Origin: Pontederia crassipes
Taxonomy: Eukaryota > Streptophyta > Magnoliopsida > Commelinales > Pontederiaceae
DNA length: 64,000 nt
NCBI GenBank assembly: GCA_030549335.1
Contig: CM060188.1
Location: 69,780,696-69,844,695 of the forward strand
Reading direction: 5' to 3'
Shown: positions 45,672 to 58,201 of the stretch, in pieces
How positions within the stretch are numbered: position 1 is the first letter of the stretch
Layout of the letters: each line of letters starts with the position of its first letter
The notes under the pieces: generated by a model
Database searches by the model: none
What the model was told of the DNA's origin: nothing
The model's input: the letters and a program-made list of their open reading frames with translations, nothing else
Position numbers and translations under genes: made by a program

Positions 45672-46654
45672 TGGGTTGAATGAAGAGTTTAATTAAATCA
45701 GGATTCAAATTCTTCTCATGTCACATTTGACATCCATTAATCAGTCATATAGAAAAGCAATGACAAAGAAGATGTGTTGCAGAGTCTTGGAGATTAGCAG
45801 TTATAAACCTCAAGTTCCCTAAGGAAAGTCCAAGTTAGATTGCATCATCACTCGTGAATACTGCAAGAAACCATGTCATACAAAGTCCAAATGTTATAAG
45901 CTAATTGGGTATCCTGCGAATTATAAGTTCACCAAAGGAATGAGAAATAATACAGCTAAGCGTGCTCAACTTCACGTGAATTCATATGAAGAAGTAGAGA
46001 TATCAGATAGTAATGGAGATATGAAGAAAGATCCTCTAATTACTGAAGAGCAATATAATTGCATTCTTTAGTTACTAAGCAAGAGTCAAGTTCCGGAGGC
46101 CTCTGATCATGCGGCTAATATGGCAAGTACGGACAATGAACTTTATGATTTTGACAGTAGTCAATTCTCAAGAGCTTGAAATCACATGACATGACTTAAA
46201 GGGTGGATAATTGATGTAAGGAGTTTGTTTTGTGGAAGTACAGTAACCATGCCTAACGGAAGTATATCAACTGTAACGCATTCAGGAAGGTTACCGCTTA
46301 GTAATGGTGCTAGTTTGAGTAATGTACTTTGTGTACTAGATTTCAAGTTCAATTTTAATTTCAATGGTACAGCTAGTTAAAGATCTTCATTGCGCAGTGA
46401 CATTCTCATTTGAAACTCGTTTAATTCGTGCAGTGGAAAAGTGAGCCTGATTGGTGAAAAGAAGAAGGGGCTCTACTATATGAAGGAACAATTCTACAGG
46501 AGTTCAGGAGCTAGTTGTTGCAACAACAGGGGAAAATATCAAGACTTGGCATCAAAGGCTTGGGCACTTTCCTTTAGACAGATTCAAATATGTACAATAT
46601 GTTAACACTTATAAAACCAAATATTTTCAGTGTAGTATTTGTCTAGAAGCAAAA
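45672..46654 (+). repeat. Copia family B, tandem unit 3 (truncated)
   Basis: Same start (TGGGTTGAATGAAGAG) and order as unit 2, with a short deletion near 45796. It then breaks in the pre-integrase region near 46650 (EAK) and joins a more distal integrase segment. Confidence 0.8.
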
Positions 46655-47596
46655 TATTTTTCATACATTGGAGACCTCGGCAGAATGGAACTGTGGAAAC
46701 GAGGAAGTGGCTAGGTCTCTCATGTTTCAGTCCAGCATGCCAAGTAAGTTCTGGGTTGAAAGTGTGCAGTCTAGAGTTCATATCATAAATAGGCTTCCGG
46801 TTAAGATGTTAAATAACATACCTAATGAGGAAGTTTTTGGAAGGTCACCAGCTTTATTACATCTGAAGGTGTTTGGCTCTTTTTGCTTTGCCTCTTACAA
46901 GTTGATTTCATCAAAATTTGATAAACGAGCTGTAGTGTATGACTTTATTGGATATTCTGTTACTAAAAAAGGATACGATCTAGTGGTTAGATACAAGAAA
47001 GATCTATGTTAGCAGGGATGTAAAATTTTATGATGATATCGTTCCTTTCTCTCCTGTAAATGTAAAATCAGAAAACTTAATCAGTGTTTCCCAAAATCAG
47101 GATTTTTTGCCTGAGAACTTAGATGATTTTTTGTCGTCTTATGATCCTGCTGCTCAGGATGTAAGGCCATCACAATCTGAAGAGGCGTTTGAAGACAGCA
47201 CAATTGACAACCATGCCGTCGACACTGGCAATTATTTTTTGGATCCGTCTTCTACCACTCCAGCAAGATCTACCTCACCTATCATTTCTAATCCAATTAT
47301 CAGAAAAATGAACAAGTCCCTGCACGAGCTAAAAGAAACACAAGACCTCCTCCTAACTGGTTGCAAGACTACGTGACCAGTAATGTTATGTCTACTAACT
47401 ATGCATATCCAATTCAATAGTCTTTCATACAAGGCATATTCATCACAATGTACAACCTTCTTAACAGCTCTCAGGAGTTTTTGAGCCATCCACTTATAAT
47501 CAGGCAATTAACTGATGTGAAGTGACTGGAAGTGTGATTTAAACTTGCTTGGCATGGAATTTTTCATGTCAACTCAAGGTATCTTTCTATTACAAA
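46655..47596 (+). pseudogene. Copia family B integrase C-terminus and linker
   Basis: Reads FWVESVQSRVHIINRLPVKM, EEVFGRSPALLHLKVFGSFC, then the acidic linker ENLDDFLSSYDPAAQDVRPS (47107-47230). The A target GTGGT at 46983-46987 is uninterrupted, a second empty site. It ends where the truncated 5' LTR of A begins. Confidence 0.75.
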
Positions 47597-48007
47597 GTGA
47601 TGTGGCTGCAGTTTACGAATTACAATTTTCTGTTATTACTATAGCATATCTTAAAATATATAACAGTGTTTTATTACAAAAAAACTGATTATAAAATGAT
47701 GTAGTAGAAGTCCTCTGCAGTATGCATGCAGTTACTGATCAATAAACTCATTCCACTGCTTTCCCAATTCTTAATCTCTCAAATATATTTTTCTAACTCG
47801 ATTTCCTCTAGCAATTTTAACATGGTATCAGAGCAGCGATTTAAAGGGCAGGACTGGATTGGAGTTGTTCCAATGGTTGATTTGTTTGTGGTACAGATAT
47901 GATCCAGGTTCTATCGTTTCTTTTGTGGATTCGTTTTTTTCTGCTGGTGATTCTTGTCTGTAATAATCCAAAGCTGCATTTACGCCTTTTGATTGATTTG
48001 AGAAGAA

Positions 48008-51000
48008 ATGTCATCTACTTCAGATTCTTGCTCAAATTCGATTATTATAGAGCCCTCGAGTCCTTTGTTCTTGAATGCTTCGGATACGCCAGGATCAATT
48101 TTAATACCCTATCAATTAGTTGATTCAAACAACTATTGGAGATGGAGTAGTTCCCCTTATAATGCGTTCTTGGCCAAGAACAAGCAGGGTTTTGTTGATG
48201 GTTCATGCAGGATGAATCAATTGCATCTGGTTTGCATTTCCAATGGAAACATTGCAATGCTTTGGTGTTATCCTGGATTGCTGCCACAGTTTCAAAGGAT
48301 CTAATTTCAAATGTAGCTTTCACTCAAGATGTCAGAGCACTCTGGATCGATCTGAAGGAGAGATTTGAGAAGATGAATGGTATGAAGATATACTCCTTGC
48401 AGAGTGAGATTTATTCTCTGAATCAAGGTTCTCTAACCTTAGCTGAATATTATACAAGATTAAAAAATTTGTGGGAAGAATTAACAATTATGGTCTCTAA
48501 CTTACCAGTGCCTAATTCAGTTTCTGACTCACTTATTTCTGGGCAATTGAAGAGCTATTCAGATTATATTTCACCACAAAAGCTATATAAATTTCTAATG
48601 GGGATAAATGATAACTTCAGTTGAGCCAGATCTCAAATTCTGCTTATGAGCTGCACACCGTCTATTAATCAAGTTTATTCCATGTTAATAGAAGAGGAAC
48701 AAAGAAGCTCTAATAGTTCTAACACATTGAATCAGACTGCCTTTTATGGACAGAAACCCCTCACACAATTTCATAATTAAAATTATGGGCAGAAAGGAAA
48801 AAAAGATTACAATATTCCATGTGATCATTGTCATAAGGCCGGGCACAAGAGGAACCAGTGTTACAAATTGATTGGATATCCTGCGAATTTCAGATTCAGA
48901 AATAAAATTCAAAACAATGCTAATGTTGTTGTGTCTGAGCCTTCCACATCAGATAATATAGCTGAGTCAGATGGAAAGGGAAAATCTTCAATATTGACAG
49001 AAGAAGAGTATCAGAAAGTTCTGAAGCTGATTAAGGGTGATCTGAATTCAATTCCAGTTGAGTCTCATGTCAACATGGCAGGTACATGTAGTGGCTTTAA
49101 TACTTCAGTATGGATTATAGATACAGGGGCAACAAATCATATGACAGGAGATCAAAGTTTGTTAACAGGAGTTCAGAAATTAAAAAACCGAAATATGTTA
49201 CTCTACCTAATGGAAATAAATCTTTGATTACTCATATTGGTTCACTTGCTATTCAGAATGGAAAGAAAATAAATAAAACTCTTTGTATTACAGACTATAA
49301 AATCAAACTTCTTTCAGTTGCTCAATTAACTAAAGATCTATGTGGTTCTATCATTTTCTTTCCTAATTTCTGTCTACCTCAGGACCAGCACAGTGGGGAG
49401 TTGAAGCTGATTGGTAGAGAGCATCAAGGACTTTATTACCTTGTGGAGTCAAAGGTCATTAAGCCAGGAATTTCATCCGCTGTAACCATCTTATCACCTG
49501 AGAAGAAAGTAGAACTATGGCACAAAAGACTTGGGCATATACCTATAGCAAAGTTGCAGTTTGTCTCAGATGTTAGAGATTGTGTTAAATCAGATATTCT
49601 ACAATGTACAATTTGTCCATTAGCAAAACAAACAAGAGTTTCTTTCCAAGGTGTTGCTAAATTTCATAGTAAAAGGTTTTCTGACCTTTTGCACATAGAT
49701 ACATGGGGACCGTGTAATCAGGTATCAGTTTCTGGTTTATAAATACTTTCTTACAATTGTGGATGACTATAGTCATATGACATGGATCTTTTTCATGAAA
49801 AATAAAACTGAATGTGCCCAACATTTACATGATTTTTTAGTTCAAAGTGCGATACAATTTGATGTCAAGGTAAAAATTATAAGGTCAGACAATGGAGGTG
49901 AATTCTTTACTCAAACTTGCAATTCCTTATTCAAGAGTAAAGGGATTATACATCAAAGTAGCTGTCCATACTCACCTCAGCAGAATGGTATCGTTGAAAG
50001 AAAGCATAGGCATATACTTGATGTTGCCAGGTCTTTAACATTTCAATCTACTTTGCCTCTATCCTACTGGGATGAAAGTGTTAGAGCTGCGGTGCATATT
50101 ATTAACCGAATTCCTCTTTCGGTGTTGCAGAATATGTCACCACATCACAAGTTTTTTGGTAAACCAGTTGAAGTTGCCCATTTCAGAGTTTTTGGTTGCC
50201 TTTGTTACTGTTCAAATCTTAATCCAGTTAGTAAATTCGATGCCCGAGCCTCTCCGGCAGTCTTCCTAGGCTACTCTACAACTCAAAAGGGATACAGAGT
50301 ACTCAATTTAGTCAGCAAAAAAATTTCAGTTTGTCGAGATGTAAAATTTTTTGAGGCATTTCCCTTTGCTTTAAAGCTTCAGAATAAGACTATTCTGTCT
50401 GAATTACAAATGTCTATTGCTTCACCTCCAGCAGATTATTCTCCTGAACCAGTTATTATTGCTCAAGATTTATGTGAACCCATTTCTGGGACTGATAACT
50501 TACCATCTGCTGATAACTTGCCATCTACTGATATGCCTGCCACTGATAGCTCTTTGCCTTTTGGTCCTGCTGGTCCTGCTATTCCTACTGGTAACTTAAA
50601 AGACCAACTTGGTTACAAGATTATGTTACATACGGGAAAGTTGCTTCTACCTCTACACCCTATCCTATTTCACACTATGTTTCATATGATGCTGTTTCTC
50701 CTTCCTATCGAAGTTATTTGTCAAAAATCTCAATTGCGCATGAACCTTCTTGTTATCCTCAAGCCTGTAAAGACCCACTTTGGGTTGAAGCCATGAACAT
50801 TGAGTTGAAAGCTTTAGAATCAAATGGTACTAGGGAAATTGTGGATATGCCAGCTGGTTATGTATCTGTTGGATGTAAATGGGTCTATAAAATCAAGTAT
50901 CAAGCTAATGGCGATATAAAAATGTATAAAGCTAGACTTGTTGCCAAAGGCTATAGTCAAAGAGAGGGCATCGACTATAAAGACACTTTTTCTCCTGTTG

Positions 51001-52349
51001 CTAAAATTGTATCCGTTCAGTCTTTCCTGATTTCTGCAGCTCAAAATCAGTTACCTCTTTATCATTTGGATGTCACTAATGCTTTTATAAATGGTGACCT
51101 TTATGAAGAGGTTTATATGCAATTGCCACAGGGATTGCAACTGGAGGTCATGGAGGTCAAAAGAAAGTCTGCAAACTGATTAAATCTTTATATGGGCTTA
51201 AACAAGCTTCTAGGCAATGGTATTTGAAATTCTCTGAAATTCTTCTAGCAGCTGGCCTTATACAAAGTTTTAATGATTATACCCTCTTCTGCAAAAATGA
51301 TGGAAGTTCCTTTGTGAATTTACTTGTTTATGTGGATGACATTTTGCTTTCTGGTAATAATGACCAACTGATATGTGACACAAAAGACATACTTCAACAA
51401 CATCTTAAGATCAAAGACTTGGGACCACTGAAATTCTTCCTTGGAATGGAGATAATGAGGTCTGACAAAGGTATAATTCTCACTCAAAGGAAATATGCCT
51501 TTGAACTAATAGAAGAGGTAGGGATGGCAGGATCAAAACCAGCTGCAACCCCAATGGAACAAAAACTCAAGCTTACGACATACGAGTATGATCAGAATCT
51601 GGCTAAACTACATCCACCAATACTTAATCATGCTAAAGATCCATTACTTAGTGATGCATAATTGTTTCAAAGATTGATAGGGAGGCTCATCCACCTTACC
51701 CAAACCAGACCAGATATTACATTTGTTGTCAGGCACTTGAGCCAATTTATGCACAATCCAAAAACGTCACATCAGGAAGCAGCATTGCGGGTCATCAGGA
51801 ATTTGAAGAATTCACCCGGAAGAGGTTTATTTTTTTCCTCCAGGAAAGACAATGCAATGAAAGCTTTTTGTGATGCGGATTGGGCTTCATGTGTTTTCAG
51901 AGTGTCAACCTTTTGTCTTCAGATTGGTGACTCTTTGGTTTCATGGAAATCTAAAAAACAAGAAGTTGTGTCTCGATCATCAGCTGAATCAGAATATCGA
52001 AGTATAGCCTTGGTTGTCGCAGAAATCATTTAGCTGGAGAGATTGATGTCTGAATTACATCTGAGTGTTCAGAAGCCGATCACAGTGTATAGTGATAGTC
52101 GATCAGTCATCAGCCATCCAGATAGCAGAAAATCCGGTATTTCATGAGCGGACAAAACATATTGAAGTGGATTGCTTGTTTGTTCGTGACAAAGAGTTGC
52201 AGAAATTAATCAGACTTCAATATTTGTCTACTTCAGACCAGCTGGCTGATATCTTGACGAAAAGCCTTGCTAGAGCTCAACATGAATACTTGACTAGCAA
52301 GTTGGGACTGTTCGATATCTTCCAGTCTCAACTTGAGGGGGAGTGTTGA
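48008..52349 (+). pseudogene. Copia family A gag-pol polyprotein, broken
   Basis: Gag from ATG 48008; CCHC zinc knuckle CDHCHKAGHKRNQC near 48822; protease WIIDTGATNHMTGD near 49110. The pre-integrase H-H-C-C region is near 49515 (ELWHKRLGHIPIAKLQFVSD). Integrase catalytic residues are D in LLHIDTWGP, D in RSDNGGEFF and E in QQNGIVERKHRH. RT contains ALESNGTREIVDMPAGY, YHLDVTNAFINGDLYEEVYM and the catalytic VYVDDILLSG near 51330. RNase H shows FCDADWASC, SRSSAESEYRSIA and ADILTKSLARAQHEYL. Interruptions lie near 48622, 49200, 49740, 50600-50790, 51177, 51659 and 52031. The stop codon of the last frame lies within the first bases of the 3' LTR. All catalytic motifs remain readable. Confidence 0.88.
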
Positions 52350-52645
52350 AGTTGTTGCTGTCGACGTGCGTGTAACTGAAAGAAGTTATGCAAAGTGAAC
52401 ACTTGATGGATAAAGCGATGTGGCGGCAGTTTACGAATTACAATTTTCTGTTATTACTATAGCATATCTTAAAATATTATAACAGTGTTTTATTACAAAA
52501 AACCTGACTATAAAATGATGTAGTAGAAGTCCTCTGCAGTATGCAAGCAGTTACTGATCAATAAACTCATTCCACTGCTTTCCCAATTCTTAATCCCTCA
52601 AATATATTTTTCTAACTCGATTTCAATCCTGTAGCAATTTTAACA
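52344..52645 (+). repeat. 3' LTR, copia family A
   Basis: 302 bp, TGTTGAAGTT to TTTTAACA, followed by GTGGT (52646-52650), matching the TSD defined at 28930/31373. Confidence 0.88.
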
Positions 52646-52695
52646 GTGGTTAGATATAAGAAAGATCTATGTTATCAGGGATGTAGAATTCTATG
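52646..52695 (+). repeat. Copia family B sliver between elements A and C
   Basis: GTGGTTAGATATAAGAAAG to ATTCTATG, family B sequence that is continued at 57044 (ATGATATCTTTCC) on the other side of element C. Confidence 0.8.
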
Positions 52696-52939
52696 TGTTG
52701 ATAATGCCTTGAATCTGAACCCAATGTGTCCCCTTATGCAATCAGACGCTTCAGCAGATTTCCCCTACGGGGGTCTCGCTAAAGGGAGTGCCTATAAAAA
52801 CTCCCTAGGGGGTCCAAAGAGAAATCAATCTGATCTTGTAATCCTCTTCTGTTTCTTCCATCTAATACAATTCTGGGTCGCCTTAAATTTCTCGGATTTT
52901 CTCGCGGTGCATAATTTCTCTCGTGCAGAAATCCTAACA
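52696..52939 (+). repeat. 5' LTR, copia C
   Basis: 244 bp. GTGCCTATAAAAACTCCC near 52790 is a likely TATA box (the 3' LTR has GTGCCTATATAAACTCCC at about 56889). Confidence 0.88.
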
Positions 52940-52989
52940 AACTGGTATCAGAGCGAGGCTTCATCATCGATCCTCGGTTAGGCATAGAG

Positions 52990-55900
52990 ATGGCATCGCA
53001 CAACGTCAACATCGAGAAATTTACAGGACGAAAAGTTTCAGTCTTTGACAGATCAAGATGCGGGCACTTCTGAAATAATAGGAAGTATGGGCGCCGCTCG
53101 CGAACGTGTCGAAGAACAAACCAGAGGAGGAAGACTCGAAGGGGCAAAGAAAAGGAGTCCGACCTCTCAAGTTTAGTGGCACAGGAAGAGAAGGCGTACT
53201 CTATGATCCTGTTGTGTCTGGCGGACGAGGTGATTATCGAAGTCGCCGATCAAGAGACGGCGGTCAGTTTGTGGTCGAAACTTGAGAGTCTCTACATGAC
53301 CAAGTCTCTGACCAACAAGTTGTTGTTGAAGCAACGTCTGTTCGCCCACCGCATGCAAGAAGGTACCCTTCTGAAAGATCATCTTGATCAAATGAATACT
53401 CTGTTGATGGAATTACGAAATATAGATGTGAAGATTGAAAATGAAGATGCTGCCCTACATCTGTTAGTGTCTCTTCCTCTGTCGTACGAAAATTTTGTAC
53501 AATCTGTTATCATCGGAAGAGACACAATTACTCTGGAAGAAGTAAGATCGAGTCTATGTACTCGTGAACTTCGTCATAGGGCGTTTGGCAAGGCTGCGGA
53601 GACTTATGCCGCAGGGTTGGTAACAACCACAGAAAAGACAAACCCTAGAAAGGGTAAGTCGAAGACGAAGAAGAATATCAATCGGAAGGACATCTGCAAC
53701 TGCTGCAAAGAACCGGGTCATAGGAAGAAGAATTGCCCCAAGAAGAAGAAAGATACGGTTGCTGTAGTAGTTCACCAGAATAGCGAATCTGATGATGATT
53801 TGGCTCTTATGGTGTCTGATCAGAGATGCTTGGAGGAGAGTTGGGTTCTCGACTCAGGATATTCTTATCATATGACTCCGCACAGAGAGTGGTTCTCGAC
53901 TTATCAAAAATTTGGTATCGTTAGGAGTTCTGGGCTCTAAAGGATGTCGGATGTCTACTGCAGGAGGTGTTCTCACGGTCACCAAGGGTGATGTTGAAGC
54001 CATGACGGGAGTCAGACAAAAGTCCTTGTACATATTACAAGGCACAGTAATTTCTGACGTGGCTGCAGTAGGTAGTTAATCCAAATCAGAATCAGAAGCA
54101 TCCAAGTTGTCGCACATGCGACTTGGACATATGAGTCAGAAAGGGATGGATATCCTCAGTAGGCGCAATCTTCTGGATGGTCAGAAGATATCTAAAATCG
54201 GATTTTGCAAACACTGCGTCTTTGGCAAGCAAAAACGACATCAATTCAACACAGCCGTGCACAAGACGAAGGCATCACTCGATTACATCCACGCTGACTG
54301 TTGGGGCCACTCTCGTGTTCCATCTCTAGGAGGTTCCAGATATTTCCTATCTATGATAGATGATTACTCAAAAATGAATGGGTATTAATGATGAAGCACA
54401 AGAGCGAGGCATTCGAAGCTTTCAAACAGTGGAAGACTCTAGTGGAGAATCAGACATCGAGAAAGGTGAAACGCTTTCGTACAGATAACGGTTTAGAATT
54501 ATGTTCGTCTGAATCCGATCAGTTCTGCAATGATGAAGGCATTGCGAGACATCGCACCGTCAGAGATACACCGCAGCAAAATGGTATAGCAGAACGCATG
54601 AACAGAACTCTTCTGGGGAGGGCACGGTGCATGCTCTCTAATTTTAGTCTGAACAAGTCATTCTGGGCTGAGGCCGTTAACACAGCAAGCTACCTTGTCA
54701 ATCGGAGTCCTGCAACCGCGATCGATCTGAAGACTCCCATTGAGGTATGGTCAGGAAATCCTGCTGATTATACTAATCTGAAAGTGTTTAGCTGTCCAGC
54801 ATATTATCACGTCAGCGAAGAAAAGCTGAACCAAGGGCCAAAGAAGGAGTCTTTGTGGGATATGGTGCAGGTGTAAAAGGCTTTAGAATTTGGTCTCTCT
54901 CGGAGCACAAAGTTATTCACAGCAGAAACATATCTTTTGATGAGATGTCTATGCTCAAGCAGAAATCAGATGTTTTTGACTCAACAGAGGAGGGTGTCAA
55001 CAAACAGGTGGAGTTTGGATTAACTCCAATTCAACTTGAGGAGCAAACAGAAGAAGCAACGACAAGTCTGACTGCAGGACGTGCTCGCAGGCAAGTAGGT
55101 CCTCCGAAGTGTTATGGCTTTGCGGACATGGTTGCATATGCATTCCAAGTAACTGAAGAGGTGGAGTCACCAGAGCCATCGAGTTATAAGGATGCTATCT
55201 CATGTGCAGAATCAAAACAGTGGATTGCAGCAATGAGTGAAGAGATGGAGTCTCTTCACAAGAATCAGACTTGGGAGTTGGTCAAGTTACCAAAAGGTAG
55301 AATGGTCGTTGAATGCAAGTGGATTTTCAAGAAGAAGATTGGAAGTCTAGAAGCTGAAGGCATCAGATTCAAAGCACGTCTAGTTGCTAAATGCTACAAT
55401 CAAAAAGAGGGAGTAGACTACAATGAGGTCTTCTCTCCAATTGTCAGGCACACTTCCATCTGGGTGCTACTTGCCATTGTAGCACATCAGAATTTGGAGC
55501 TCGAGCAATTAGACGTGAAGACAGCTTTTCTACATGGGGAACTTGAAGAAGACATCCTCATGAGTTAGCCAAAGGGTTTCTTTATCACAGATAAAGAAGA
55601 CCAAGTCTGCAGATTGAAGAAGTCATTATATGGCTTGAAGAAATCACCGAGGCCGTGGTACAAGAGATTCGATAGATCAGTAAGGGATTCAATAGGAGCC
55701 CTTATGATTGTTGCGTCTATCACAAGAAGGTGGAGGATGATTCCACTATTTATTTGCTCTTGTACATTGATGATATGTTGATTGCTGCCAAGAACATGGA
55801 AGACATTCAGAATTTGAAGAAGCTCTGTAATTCAGAATTCGATATGAAGGATCTTGGTGCAGCAAAGAAGATTTTAGGGATGGAGATTTACAGGGATCGC

Positions 55901-56719
55901 ATAAAGAGTAAACTCTTTCTGTCTCAGAAAAGTTACATTCAGAAGATTTTATCCAAGTTCGGTATGTCTGCAATGAAGACCTTGAGTACTCCATCAGCTT
56001 CAAATGTGCACCTTTCTGCAACTGAATTTATGTCTAATGAAGAAAAGAAGTATATGTCTCGAGTTCCATATGTCAGTGCAATCGGAAGCTTGATGTATGC
56101 TATGGTATGCACAAGACCTAGTATTGCGCATGCCGTTAGTGTAGTCAGCAGATTTATGAGCAATCTAGGAAAGGAGCACTGGCAGGCAGTAAAGCGTATC
56201 TTCCGATATCTGATAGGAACGTTTGACATTGGCCTCATCTACAGAAGTGGAAAAGAGTATTTGGTTGCAGGTTATTCAGACTCAGATTATGCTGTAGATG
56301 TTGATGGAAGAAGATCAATGACAAGTTATGTTTTCACTCTTGACAATTCTGTTATCAGTTGGAAAGCCACACTCCAGTCATCAGTTACATTGTCTACCAT
56401 AGAGATAGAGTACATGGCATTGACAAAAGCAACTAAGGAAGGCATCTAGTTAATAGGCCTTGTCAGAGATTTTGGACTACAATAAGATCAGGCTATAGTG
56501 TACTGTGACAGTTTAAGTGCAATATGCTCAGCCAAGGATCAAGTGCATCATGAAAGAACCAAACACATCGACGTCAGGTATCACTTCATCCGTACTGAGA
56601 AGAGGATCAAGGTGAAAAAGGTCGGCACAGAAGATAATCCAGCGAACATGTTCACCAAAGCGGTTCCTACTAGCAAGTTTCAACATTGTTTAAACTTGCT
56701 AAATATTGATAGGTGGTAG
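52990..56719 (+). pseudogene. Copia C gag-pol polyprotein (Tnt1-like), broken
   Basis: From ATG 52990 (MASHNVNIEKFTGR). The gag helix region includes ALHLLVSLPLSYENFVQSVI. Zinc knuckle CNCCKEPGHRKKNC is near 53693. The protease site SWVLDSGYSYHMTPHREWF is near 53838; a cysteine is usual where Y follows G. Pre-integrase is [14 protein letters not shown] with CKHCVFGK. Integrase D, D, E lie in [17 protein letters not shown] and QQNGIAERMNRTL. RT shows LEQLDVKTAFLHGELEEDIL, a stop, KSLYGLKKSPRPWYKRF, and catalytic LLYIDDMLIAA near 55760. RNase H contains SDSDYAVDVDGRRSMTSYVF and HHERTKHIDVRYHFI. Frame breaks lie near 53067, 53940, 54386, 54870, 55567, 55690 and 56447. This order and these motifs match the Tnt1-94 type. 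Confidence 0.88.
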
Positions 56720-56794
56720 TAGTCCCAAGTTGGGACTGGCGGCAGCAGAGAGTATTAGATATCTGATTGGAGGATTCAAGTCAAGGTGGAGATT

Positions 56795-57038
56795 TGTTGA
56801 TAATGCCTTGAATTTGAACCCAACGTGTCCCCTTATGCAATCAGACGCTTCAGTAGATTTCCCCTACGGGGGGTCTCGCTAAAGGGAGTGCCTATATAAA
56901 CTCCCTAAGAGTCCAAAGAGAAATCAATCTGATCTTATAATCCTCTTCTGTTTCTTCCATCTAATACAATTCTGCGTCGCATTAAATTTCTCGAATTTTC
57001 TTCCGGTGCATAATTTCTCTCGTGCAGAAATCCTAACA
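56795..57038 (+). repeat. 3' LTR, copia C
   Basis: 244 bp, same ends as the 5' LTR. Preceded by a purine-rich tract, CAAGGTGGAGAT. Confidence 0.88.
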
Positions 57039-57954
57039 CCACGATGATATCTTTCCTTTCTCTCCTGTAAATATCAAATCAGAAAACTTAATCAGTGTTT
57101 TCCAAAATCAGGATTTTTGCCTGACAACTTAGATGATTTTTTGTCATCTTATGATCCTGCTGCTCAGGATGTAAGGCCTTCACAATCTGAAGAGGCATTT
57201 GAAGACAGCACAATTGACAACCATGCCGTCGACACTGGCAATTACTTTTTGGATTCGTCTTCTACCGCTCCAGCAAAGATCTACCTCAACTATCATTTCT
57301 AATCCAATTATCAGAAAAATGAACAAGTCCCTGCACGAGCTAAAAGAAACACAAGACCTCCTCCTAACTGGTTGCAAGACTACGTGACCAGTAATGTCAT
57401 TTCTACTGACTATGCATATCCAATTCAACAGTCTTTCATACAAGTCATGTTCATCACAATGTACAGCCTTCTTAACAGCTCTCAGGAGTTTTTCAGCCAT
57501 CCACTTATAATCAGGCAATTGACTGATGTGAAGTGACTGGAAGTATTATTTAAACTTGCTTGGCATAGAATTTTTCATGTCTACTCAAGGTATCTTTCTA
57601 TTACAACGGAAGTATGATTTAAACTTGCTTGCTGATTTTGGACTTGCTGGAGAATGAGAAATAAACTTGCCTGCAGCTACTTACCCCATTAGAACAGAAT
57701 GAGAAATGTACAACTTGATCACACGTTTGGAAATATGGATGATTCTTTACGTGAGCCTATCGATGGTTATCAGAGACTAATTGGGAGTTTTTTTATACTT
57801 AACACATACTCGACAAGAAATTACCGAAATAATTTTTCGAATTGCTCATCACTTAAATGGAACTCTTCGAATTGATCGCTACTTGAAGAACTCGTCTGGA
57901 CAATTAAAATAATTTTTTTTCTCCTATCTACCGTTAGTGTTTTTACATTTGTCT
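57039..57954 (+). pseudogene. Copia family B fragment, right of C
   Basis: Continues family B: linker DNLDDFLSSYDPAAQDVRPS (57117-57180), then the RT C-terminal region with indels (57770-57910). Collinear with 22250-23090, which lacks the C insertion, so C inserted after the A-B nest had been duplicated or into one copy only. Confidence 0.7.
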
Positions 57955-58201
57955 ACACTAATTAATCAATACTTCATGGCAAATATCGAAAATGAACTAA
58001 AAAATAGGAATATCTTCTTAACAAAAAAAAAGTCGGAGTTACAAATGAGACAGTCAGAAAAGCATAGAAGAAAACGACGAGAGCAAAAAGAAACAAAAGA
58101 AAAAAAAAGAAAGGAAAAAAAAACGTACGGATTTTCTTTAACGAGATAGAAATTGATTAAAAACCATCAGAGGAAGCCAATTTAAAAATCTTCAATTATA
58201 G
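57955..58201. repeat. A-rich junction repeat, copy 5
   Basis: Same block as 23091-23342, complete, leading into the CAF1 copy 2 leader. Confidence 0.65.

Larger units (their letters stand above)
47597..52645 (+). mobile_element. Copia family A element, nearly complete (5' LTR truncated)
   Basis: Partial 5' LTR 47597-47822, primer site TGGTATCAGAGC at 47823-47834 (tRNA-Met type), polyprotein 48008-52349, polypurine tract TTGAGGGGGAG, full 3' LTR 52344-52645, then GTGGT and family B sequence. The first roughly 75 bp of the 5' LTR and the left flank are lost. Domain order gag-protease-integrase-RT-RNase H is that of Ty1/copia, and the protein resembles the RE1/Retrofit group. It is the most complete A copy here but carries several stops. 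Confidence 0.9.
52696..57038 (+). mobile_element. Copia element C (Tnt1/Tork-like), complete with two LTRs
   Basis: 4,343 bp with 244-bp LTRs (52696-52939 and 56795-57038), both TGTTGATAAT to CCTAACA. The primer site TGGTATCAGAGC starts at 52943, three bases after the LTR. The family B target reads ATTCTATG|ATGATATC. Here the left flank is CTATG (52691-52695) and the right flank CCACG (57039-57043), a target duplication that has since gained two transitions. The polyprotein is broken in several places. LTRs differ at only a modest number of sites, so this is one of the younger insertions in the window. Confidence 0.9.
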
